The notes under the pieces: model-generated
The model's database searches: none
What the model was told of the DNA's origin: nothing
The model's input: only the letters and a program-made list of their open reading frames with translations
Made by a program: the position numbers and the translations under genes
Shown: in pieces, positions 1 through 6,822 of the stretch
Layout of the letters: each line of letters starts with the position of its first letter
Numbering within the stretch: the first letter of the stretch is position 1
DNA from: Steroidobacter agaridevorans
Lineage (GTDB): Bacteria; Pseudomonadota; Gammaproteobacteria; Steroidobacterales; Steroidobacteraceae
Assembly: GCF_009932555.1 (NCBI RefSeq)
Contig: NZ_BLJO01000010.1
Coordinates: forward strand, 1-61,937
DNA: 61,937 nt
Reading direction: 5' to 3'

Positions 1-150
1 TCGAACGCAAAGCCCGCCAACAGTGAAGACGCTCGCGAGTTTCCCGAGACCCCCGCGGCAGCCGCCGCCGAGCCACCGACGCTCTTATCCGAAAAACCGT
101 TCGCACAACGGCAGCCGCCACCAAGCCACCAACCGTCCTCTCCGAAGACC

Positions 151-453
151 TCACAGGTCCACGCTAAACGAAGCCACCGGCTTGAACATCGCATCCTCCT
201 CCACCGCATGCGCAATCCGAGAACGGGGCGGCGAGACGCGCTCGCCCAAGCGGGACGACGCGTCCCAGCAGATGATCAGCACCACCAGCGACAACCACGC
301 CCAAGCCTTTTCGCGACGCTGACGATCGCGGGCCAGCGACTTGAAGCTGGGGGCGCGGTCTTGCATCCAGTGGCGCGGCTGTTCGGACGCAGGCGGCTGC
401 GGTAACGAGCCGGCGCGGATGCGGGGGTTGGTGGGAATCGGGCGGTCGATCAT
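151..453 (-). CDS. Small single-pass membrane protein, unknown function
   Basis: I do not recognise this 100-residue protein. It has a proline- and arginine-rich N-terminal half, a basic stretch, and one hydrophobic segment around residues 51-65 (WAWLSLVVLIICW) that should span the inner membrane, followed by a charged C-terminus. The ATG at 453 was chosen because GGAG lies seven bases upstream on the minus strand. That ribosome site sits at the edge of a perfect 8-bp inverted repeat (463-470 with 481-488). The gene diverges from the response regulator at 606. It is short and has no family match I can name, so it is plausible rather than certain. Confidence 0.55.
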   Translation of the reverse strand: MIDRPIPTNPRIRAGSLPQPPASEQPRHWMQDRAPSFKSLARDRQRREKAWAWLSLVVLIICWDASSRLGERVSPPRSRIAHAVEEDAMFKPVASFSVDL

Positions 454-605
454 GGCGGTTCTCCAACGCCGGTCAAACTCGGCGTTGGGCTATTACCGCT
501 GCAAAGCCCGGATGCATGATCGCTGTCAGAAGGCGCGGCGCGGGCAGATTGTGATTAATTATGGCCAGGGGGCCTCGGGGCGGGCGCGGCGGTACACTGT
601 GCGCC

Positions 606-1298
606 ATGAAGAAAGTCATTGCCATCGTCGAAGACGAACCCGCGATCCGCGACAACTACGCCGCTGCCTTTCAGCGGAATGGTTATTCGGTGCGCACCTA
701 TGGCACTCGCAAGGAAGCCATCGAGGCATTCCGCGCTCGCCTGCCGGACCTGGCGGTCATTGACGTTGGCCTGAAAGAAGAGCCCGAAGGTGGCTTCGAG
801 TTATGTCGCGAGTTGCGCTCGATGTCGGCCGAGTTGCCAATCATCTTTCTCACCGCCCGTGACAGCGAGCTCGATGCCGTTTCCGGTCTCCGTCTCGGCG
901 CCGACGATTATCTGACCAAGGATCTCTCGCTCACTCACCTGATCGCGCGCGTGACCGCCCTGTTCCGTCGCATCGAAGCGCTCACACAGCCGTCGAATCG
1001 CGATCAAGTGATTTCGCGGGGCTCGCTGATGATCGACGCCGCGCGCTTGCATGCGACCTGGAACGACCAGCCGCTCGGCCTGACCCTGACCGAGTTCTGG
1101 ATCGTGCACGCGTTGTCGAAGAATCCTGGCCACGTGAAGAACCGGCAGCAGCTGATGGATGCCGCGAACGTCGTGCTCGACGACAACACCATCACCTCGC
1201 ACATCAAACGCATCCGTCGCAAGTTCCAGGCCATCGATGCCACGTTCGATAACATCGAAACCATGTACGGCATGGGTTATCGCTGGAAGGAAGCTTAG
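606..1298 (+). CDS. pdsR: PdsR-type response regulator (REC + winged helix)
   Basis: This is an OmpR-like response regulator of 230 residues. The receiver domain (about 1-120) has the acidic pair E9/D10, phospho-acceptor D53 and K105. The C-terminal winged helix (about 135-230) carries the usual DNA-recognition region (ITSHIKRIRRKF) and ends in MYGMGYRWKEA. The sequence, including the acceptor-loop insertion GLKEEPEGGFELCREL, closely resembles the 'proteobacterial dedicated sortase system' regulator family as I remember it. ATG 606 is used because the open frame upstream (561) is not protein-like. It lies 32 bp before its kinase partner. No sortase, PdsO or LPXTG substrate is in the window, so the regulon is unknown. 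Confidence 0.85.
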   Translation: MKKVIAIVEDEPAIRDNYAAAFQRNGYSVRTYGTRKEAIEAFRARLPDLAVIDVGLKEEPEGGFELCRELRSMSAELPIIFLTARDSELDAVSGLRLGADDYLTKDLSLTHLIARVTALFRRIEALTQPSNRDQVISRGSLMIDAARLHATWNDQPLGLTLTEFWIVHALSKNPGHVKNRQQLMDAANVVLDDNTITSHIKRIRRKFQAIDATFDNIETMYGMGYRWKEA

Positions 1299-1330
1299 CG
1301 GCAGGCTCACCCAGCAGCGCTGATCCCGGG

Positions 1331-3388
1331 ATGTCGCTTCGTACCAAGCTACTGCTGCTCAGTCTGCTGACGCTGATCCTGCCGTGGGCCGGCTGGAAAT
1401 ATGCGCAGCAGATGGAGAACACGCTGCGCAGTGGCCAGGAAGCGGCGCTGATCACCACGGCCGATGTGCTTGGCCGCGTCGTCGCGAGCGAGCCGGAGCT
1501 GCTTTATCGCACCGGCGAGCTGCGCGACACCTTCGATCCGAAGCGCGGCGATTTGTTTGCTCCGCTGCTGCTGACCCAACCGCTGATCGACGGCTTCGCC
1601 GACGAATGGCCGGAGCCGACGCGCCCCGTGCCGGGCTTCGGCGACGCTCAGCCGAATGCGCCGCTGCTTCGACTCGGCGTACATGGCCGCTCGCTGCACG
1701 TCTACGCCGAAATCAAAACAACGCGCCGGGCGTACGAAACGCCGAGCGGCAATGAAACCGTGCCGGAAAGCGGCTCCGATCGTCTGATCATTCTCACTCG
1801 CGACGAGTTCAGTCGCGAGCGCGCGTGGTCCATCAGTGCATTGGCGCCCGGCCCCATCATCGTGCGGCCGAGTGACATCGGCTCTCCGTGGCGTCCCCAC
1901 TCCGATGACATGCCGTACATCACCGGCGTGTGGCGTGAGACGGCGACGGGATATGCCATCGAGCTGCGCGGACCGCAGAATTTGTTTGGTACTCAGCTGG
2001 CCGTGTACGCGCTCGATAAGAACAACGCCACGATCGCCGGCACCCGCGGCCTCGCCTGGGTTCACGCCGGATCGGAAGCCTTGAAGCAGCGTCTGGAACA
2101 GTACGCCCCCGACGGCGTTCGCGTGTCGGTCGTCGATGTGAACGGCTGGCTGCTCGCACGTGCGGGCGAGGTCACCGTGAACGCAACGTCGACGTATCCG
2201 GGACTGCAGGCCAACGAGTACGGCTTCATGCGCTCGGTGTATCGCGGCTTGTTTCCAAGCAGCTCGGTCAAACCTCAAGCCTATGGGTTGCCCTATGGAA
2301 TGTGGGGCGCGCCGGTCGACGAAGCTCGTCAAGGAACGAACGCGGCGATCTGGTTCGATCAGGCCAGTGGCGAGCCTTCCTTGGTTCGCGCCGCCGTGCC
2401 GGTGCGCTACGGCGATGAGTTGTTAGGCGCGCTGGTCGTCGAGCAGCCGGGCGAGCAACTCGTGCTGGTCCGCGAGCTGGCGCTCACGCGTCTGCTGAAT
2501 CTCACATTGGTCGCGACACTGTTCTCAGTGACCGTGATGTTGGTATTCGCCGCACGCCTCTCGCATCGCATTCGCCGGCTGAGCCGGGCCGCGAGAACTG
2601 CGTTGACGGCCGAAGGACGCATCGAGCACAGCATTCCGGGCACGGAGGCGAGAGACGAGCTCGGTGCACTCGCTCGCAGCTACGACACGCTGCTCGGCCG
2701 GGTGAAGGAATACACGATTTATCTGCAAACCCTCGGCACCAAGCTCTCGCATGAGCTGCGCACGCCGTTGACCATCGTCAGTTCATCGCTGGACAACCTG
2801 GTCTCCGAGGAAACATTGGCGCCGAACGCGCAAAGCTATGTGGACCGCGCCCGCAGCGGCACGAACCGCATGCACGCGATTCTCACCGCGTTGAGCGAGG
2901 CGACGCGCGTCGAGCAGAGCATCGAGCACACCGACCGGGTGCGCTTCGATCTGAGCGAGTTGGTGCGGAACATGGGGCAGGCATATCGCCAGACCTTCGC
3001 GCAGCATCGCATTGAGACTCAGGTCCCCGGCGAGTCATGCACGATCGACGGCTCGCCCGACCTGATCGCGCAGCTGCTCGACAAGCTGATGGACAACGCC
3101 AGCGACTTCACGCCTGTCGGCAAACAGATCACTTTGGCGCTCGAGATCGGGCCGCGCGAGTACCGCCTCAGCGTCAGCAACGAGGGCCCGCCGCTGCCGC
3201 CGCAGCTGAACGACCGCCTGTTCGAATCGCTGGTGAGCAGCCGCGGCAGCGCCGATGGCAAACCCCATCTCGGGCTCGGCCTCTACATCGTGCGCTTGAT
3301 TGCCGACTTCCACGGCAGTCGCGTCTCCGCAACGAACCTTCCTGACGACACTGGCGTCAGTATCACCCTGGAGATTCCAAGGACTTAG
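1331..3388 (+). CDS. pdsS: PdsS-type sensor histidine kinase
   Basis: This is a 685-residue inner-membrane sensor kinase, partner of the regulator just upstream. TM1 is near residues 7-22 (LLLLSLLTLILPWAG). A large periplasmic sensor follows to about 387 and contains the 'DGFADEW' sugar-binding-like start also seen in sortase-system kinases. TM2 is near 388-408, then HAMP, then a HisKA domain with H474 in SHELRTPLT. The ATPase domain has N (LMDNASDF) and G boxes (LGLGLYIV). Length and the LPWAG-YAQQMENTLRSGQE N-terminus match the PdsS family (about 700 aa). The ligand is unknown. Confidence 0.85.
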   Translation: MSLRTKLLLLSLLTLILPWAGWKYAQQMENTLRSGQEAALITTADVLGRVVASEPELLYRTGELRDTFDPKRGDLFAPLLLTQPLIDGFADEWPEPTRPVPGFGDAQPNAPLLRLGVHGRSLHVYAEIKTTRRAYETPSGNETVPESGSDRLIILTRDEFSRERAWSISALAPGPIIVRPSDIGSPWRPHSDDMPYITGVWRETATGYAIELRGPQNLFGTQLAVYALDKNNATIAGTRGLAWVHAGSEALKQRLEQYAPDGVRVSVVDVNGWLLARAGEVTVNATSTYPGLQANEYGFMRSVYRGLFPSSSVKPQAYGLPYGMWGAPVDEARQGTNAAIWFDQASGEPSLVRAAVPVRYGDELLGALVVEQPGEQLVLVRELALTRLLNLTLVATLFSVTVMLVFAARLSHRIRRLSRAARTALTAEGRIEHSIPGTEARDELGALARSYDTLLGRVKEYTIYLQTLGTKLSHELRTPLTIVSSSLDNLVSEETLAPNAQSYVDRARSGTNRMHAILTALSEATRVEQSIEHTDRVRFDLSELVRNMGQAYRQTFAQHRIETQVPGESCTIDGSPDLIAQLLDKLMDNASDFTPVGKQITLALEIGPREYRLSVSNEGPPLPPQLNDRLFESLVSSRGSADGKPHLGLGLYIVRLIADFHGSRVSATNLPDDTGVSITLEIPRT

Positions 3389-3533
3389 CGGAAGCCGCGC
3401 CACTTCGAGCGATTCCAATGGTGCGTAGCGTCGAGAATCCTTACAGCGCACCCTGCTGCCTCGCCAAAATAGTAGTTGCGCAAGCGCGACGATTAGGACT
3501 AAGTTCCTGTTTCAGAATGCACCGCAAGCCAAA

Positions 3534-3549
3534 CGGCACGTGGTTTGCT
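3534..3549 (+). promoter_or_regulatory. Sigma-54 (RpoN) promoter, -24/-12
   Basis: The bases CGGCACGTGGTTTGCT match the RpoN consensus TGGCACG-N4-TTGCW at every defined position except the first, with GG and GC exactly spaced. The site lies in a 437-bp gene-free region and points to a perfect intrinsic terminator 230 bp downstream. A GGTGCG/CGCACC inverted repeat (3420-3425 and 3447-3452), about 100 bp upstream, is a possible enhancer-binding-protein site. Confidence 0.65.
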
Positions 3550-3559
3550 TTGATAGGTC

Positions 3560-3804
3560 CAACGGCGCCTCTTCCGGGGGCGACGCAGTGGCAGAGAAGC
3601 GGGGATGGCACCGCGAGGGGAGTGGGATCGAATCACAAGCGACAAGGATGCGCAGCCTTCCGTCCTGGTAATAACCAGGCGAGGCGGGAGCTAGAAGGGT
3701 TGAGCGACAACAGCGACGTTTCCAGATTTAGCCGGCGCCACCAAATAACTCGAAGATTCGTCGACTCGGAAACGAAAAGCCCCGCGAATGCGGGGCTTTT
3801 TTTT
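3560..3804 (+). ncRNA. Candidate sigma-54-dependent small RNA (about 245 nt)
   Basis: The 437 bp between the kinase (ends 3388) and the convergent YdbL-like gene (ends 3826) have no convincing ORF. A near-perfect sigma-54 promoter (3534-3549) predicts a start about 3560, and a strong terminator ends at 3804. The RNA would contain a CCTGGT-AATA-ACCAGG hairpin near 3665 and an AAGGA motif. I do not recognise a known family (not 6S, tmRNA, RNase P, SRP). Start is inferred from the promoter; the function is unknown. Confidence 0.5.
3777..3804 (+). terminator. Rho-independent terminator
   Basis: A GCCCCGC stem (3779-3785), GAAT loop and GCGGGGC stem (3790-3796) are followed by eight T. The opposite strand has only a four-T tail, so it terminates plus-strand RNA best but may also serve the convergent YdbL-like gene. 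Confidence 0.9.
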
Positions 3805-3825
3805 GCTTCAAGTTAATAACGCCGG

Positions 3826-4446
3826 TTACTTCTGTTTCCAGTTGCCGTCCTTGTCCTGATAGAACCAGCCGGCCGCCGCCTTGCTGGCCCAGCGCTCGGC
3901 GAAGGTGGTGCGAATATCCATTTCCCATTCGGGATGACCGTTCGCGGTCGCGATCTCGCGATACAGATTGGCGCGATCGGCATTCTCGTCGGCGACCAGC
4001 TTGCGCGTGGAATTGCGCTCCGGCAGCGGCACCAGATTCTGATCGCGGATTTCCACCAGGCCATCGCGAGTCAGCCCGACCGCGCCGGAGTCGTAGTACT
4101 TCTTGAGGCGCGTATGGCGCTCCTCCATCGATTGAGTCAGCTGCCGGATCGCCGGTGTCGAGACGTTCAGGTCCGCCTGCGCAGCCTCTGCAGCCGGCAC
4201 CAGCAGGTTCAACACGGAGTGCGCAGCCGCCAGCAGCAGGTCGCCTGACTGCGCAGGCAGCGACGAGCGCTTATCGTCCTTCTTGGCCGGCTGGCCATCG
4301 GCGCCCCACACGTCGTCGATGATCTTGTCCGCCGCTTTCTCGGCCGCGGCCGCTGGAAAATAAACATTGATGGTGACGCAGGCGGCAACCAGCAGGCACG
4401 AGGCCAGGCACAACAACGCGGCGAATTTGTAAGAGGCGGAACGCAT
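3826..4446 (-). CDS. ydbL: YdbL-like DUF1318 lipoprotein
   Basis: This 206-residue envelope lipoprotein has an N-terminal signal ending in the lipobox LVAAC (Cys23), followed by the typical VTINVYFPAAAAEKAAD segment. The C-terminal DUF1318 domain ends with GWFYQDKDGNWKQK, as in E. coli YdbL. In E. coli ydbL is co-transcribed with ydbH and ynbE, which form an inter-membrane lipid-transport bridge. Here the YdbH-like gene is 76 bp upstream on the same strand, but no YnbE gene lies between. AAGGAG eight bases before ATG 4446 supports the start. It is longer than E. coli YdbL (about 108 aa) because of the lipoprotein N-terminus and a linker. Confidence 0.8.
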   Translation of the reverse strand: MRSASYKFAALLCLASCLLVAACVTINVYFPAAAAEKAADKIIDDVWGADGQPAKKDDKRSSLPAQSGDLLLAAAHSVLNLLVPAAEAAQADLNVSTPAIRQLTQSMEERHTRLKKYYDSGAVGLTRDGLVEIRDQNLVPLPERNSTRKLVADENADRANLYREIATANGHPEWEMDIRTTFAERWASKAAAGWFYQDKDGNWKQK

Positions 4447-4522
4447 TAAAAGCTCCTTGAGACTCGAGCGCGATTACAGTCGGCCGCTCGCGAACCGTCA
4501 ATCAGAGTTATCGAAGCGACAG

Positions 4523-6700
4523 TCATTGTAGAACGGGACCTTCGGACTGGGTCGCGGCCAGCAATTGTTCCACCAGGCGTGGCCAGTCCACACGACGCGA
4601 GCTGCCGATGACATCGATGCGCGGCATGCCCTGCCCTTTCACCAGGTAGTAATTGCCATTGGCCGCCGGCGCGGCGCCGTCCATGACACAGACTTCGTTA
4701 TGCAACCGACATGAAATGCCCAGCCGATCGTAGTTGAAGTCGTCGAAGAAGCGCAGGAAGCCGCTCGACAGGGCCGCGGTCACGCCAGCACCGCCGCCGC
4801 CAATACTGCCGATGTTCTCGACCGCGCGCTGGCTGATGCGATGACGCGAGCGATCGTCGGGCGGCGTATAGAGCCGCGCGTCGAAGGCGACCGGCGTCCA
4901 GTTGAACAACTCCAGACCATTGATGGCGCCCGACAGCCGACCGGTGATGCGTCCGAAGGAGAACGCACTGGTCATCGGCTCGAGATCCAGGTTGTTGAGC
5001 GCGATGCTCGAGTAGAAGCGCGGCCACTGACCGAAGGGCTGCTCCAGCCGCAAATCGCTGATCGTGACTTCGCCGTTGAACACCTGCGCGCGCAGCGTCG
5101 TGCCGAGCGTGACGATGCCTTCACGCATGCGCAGTTTCGAAATGGCGCCGCCGATCCGCCCACCGAACTCGGGCCAGCCGAATGCCTTGCACAGCTTCTG
5201 CACGCTGACCGGCTGCAACGTCGCATCGACCAGGAACGCGACCCCAGGCAAGCCGGCATTGCGGACACGGAATGTTTCGAGATCGATCGAGCCGTCGAGC
5301 AAAGGAATTCGCGCCGGTTGCGTGAGACGAAACTGCCGGCCCTGGGTCGAGAAGTTGAGTTCGCTTGCACCCAGATCCAGACCGAGCAACGCCCCGCCCT
5401 GCCATTTCAATTGCGATGGCGCGACCTGCATCGTGCGGCTGGGGGGCGCATCGTCTTCGTCAGAGTCGTCGCCGGTCGCATCTGCAAGCCAGTGCCAGTC
5501 GCCGCTCAAAGTCGATAGATTCAGATTGCCGGCGCCGTCATCGAAGGTGACATCGTTGAAGCGCAGATCGATCCGCCGCGGCTCGCCGTCGGCCATCGAC
5601 AACTTGCCGCCGATGCTGCCGGCGGTCTGCAGGGACTTGAAGTTCGTATCGATCAGCAGCGGCTGCAAGTAGCTCTCATACGCGCCAGGGAATGTCAGCG
5701 AGCTCAGCTCGACGTCGACGTCGCGCAGCGGCTGCTCCAGATCCAGCTGCAATCGCCCGCGTCCGGACACTTGCGCGACGTCCGCATGATCGAGCGTGAA
5801 ACGATCCAACGTCAGCGACTTGCCATCGGTCAGCTTGCCCTGCGCTCTTAGCGACATCGCATGCGCCGACAGATCGACGAAGATGGGCTGTGCGAACGCC
5901 TGCCCCTGCGACGATTTGACCGCGACATCGAACGTCCACTGCTGCGCCGAGCCGCGCACGCTCGCATCTACATGCAACGACAACTTGTCGCTGGCCAGGC
6001 TGCCTTCCTCATTGTTCGCGGTCAGTTCCAGCAGCGCGCCGGTGACTTTCGCTTCACCGAGATTTGTTTGCTTGCCGCGCGCAACGATGTCGAGATCGGC
6101 CAGCCCGGTGGCGGTCAGTTCAGGCACCGGAGCTTTGAGATCGGCGGCCAGCTTCATCAAGCGATCGATGGGCACTCGCTGCAGACGGACTTTCGCATTC
6201 CAGCCTGCATCGCGGAGCGTTCCCTGCAAGGCGATGCGTCCGTCGCCGACGCGCAAGCCTTGCAGCGCTACGTCGAGCGAGCCATCGGCGCGTCCATAGC
6301 TCAACCTCGCATCGAGCGATTGCTTGCCCAGAGCCGGCCAGTCCGCGAGCACACGCGCCTTGGCGCAAGCAATGACATCGCCGCTCACATCCAGCGACGG
6401 ACATTCGATACGAACATCGGTGAGTGTTTGCGAGAGCGCGGGCACGTTCAGCTTGCCCACTCGTGCGCGCACCAGCGCATTCTTCTCAGGCAATCCCAGG
6501 TCGACGGCCACATCGCTCGCGCTCCAGCCGTCGCCGTCGACGCGCTCGATATGTAACGTCACGTCGTCCACAGCGCGCACGGCTGTTGCGAGCACGACTC
6601 CACCGAGCACCGCGGCTATCGCAGCGAGTTTGCGAGCACGAATCCGTGCCGGTCGCTGCGATTGTTGTAAGCCGGAGACGCTCGTCATCGACGGAATCAT
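4523..6700 (-). CDS. YdbH-like AsmA-family inter-membrane protein
   Basis: A protein of about 725 residues has one N-terminal membrane anchor (AAIAAVLGGVVLATAV) followed by a long beta-rich repetitive region typical of AsmA/YdbH/TamB-like lipid-transfer bridges. The C-terminal part has YdbH-like motifs: IGGAISKLRMREGIVT, LEPMTSAFSFGRITGRLSGAINGLELFNWTPVAFDARLYTPP and NYDRLGISCRLHNEVCVMDG. The downstream YdbL-like gene supports the assignment. The start is unsure: ATG 6700 is chosen, but ATG 6688 or TTG 6724 are possible and none has a clear ribosome site. It diverges from the GH3 gene, and the LacI operator at 6759 lies in the shared control region. Confidence 0.75.
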   Translation of the reverse strand: MIPSMTSVSGLQQSQRPARIRARKLAAIAAVLGGVVLATAVRAVDDVTLHIERVDGDGWSASDVAVDLGLPEKNALVRARVGKLNVPALSQTLTDVRIECPSLDVSGDVIACAKARVLADWPALGKQSLDARLSYGRADGSLDVALQGLRVGDGRIALQGTLRDAGWNAKVRLQRVPIDRLMKLAADLKAPVPELTATGLADLDIVARGKQTNLGEAKVTGALLELTANNEEGSLASDKLSLHVDASVRGSAQQWTFDVAVKSSQGQAFAQPIFVDLSAHAMSLRAQGKLTDGKSLTLDRFTLDHADVAQVSGRGRLQLDLEQPLRDVDVELSSLTFPGAYESYLQPLLIDTNFKSLQTAGSIGGKLSMADGEPRRIDLRFNDVTFDDGAGNLNLSTLSGDWHWLADATGDDSDEDDAPPSRTMQVAPSQLKWQGGALLGLDLGASELNFSTQGRQFRLTQPARIPLLDGSIDLETFRVRNAGLPGVAFLVDATLQPVSVQKLCKAFGWPEFGGRIGGAISKLRMREGIVTLGTTLRAQVFNGEVTISDLRLEQPFGQWPRFYSSIALNNLDLEPMTSAFSFGRITGRLSGAINGLELFNWTPVAFDARLYTPPDDRSRHRISQRAVENIGSIGGGGAGVTAALSSGFLRFFDDFNYDRLGISCRLHNEVCVMDGAAPAANGNYYLVKGQGMPRIDVIGSSRRVDWPRLVEQLLAATQSEGPVLQ

Positions 6701-6758
6701 GACGAGGCGGCTCGGGCTCGCCAAGCACGGCTCGGGCCGAAATCCTGCACAGACAAAT

Positions 6759-6772
6759 TGACAACGTTGTCA
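6759..6772. promoter_or_regulatory. LacI-type operator (perfect 14-bp palindrome)
   Basis: TGACAACGTTGTCA is a perfect palindrome with the central CG typical of LacI/GalR operators. It overlaps a TTGACA-like hexamer (6758-6763) and lies about 50 bp before the GH3 start. The LacI gene just downstream of GH3 is the natural candidate to bind it. Confidence 0.75.
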
Positions 6773-6822
6773 CGGCTATGGAATTCTGTCCGGCCAGAAC
6801 AGCGATTCAACGGGGGCGGACA

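Noticed and set aside
1-26. ACGCAAAGCC at the left edge, like the core of a GEMM-I riboswitch, and a short in-frame ending (ERKARQQ stop at 26).
   Set aside because: Only one block is visible and none of the later GEMM blocks follow. The peptide end may be a gene tail but too little is present to call it.
3418-3816. A 132-codon plus-strand frame in the gap after the kinase.
   Set aside because: It reads through the terminator, lacks a ribosome site and is not protein-like; the region fits a non-coding RNA better.
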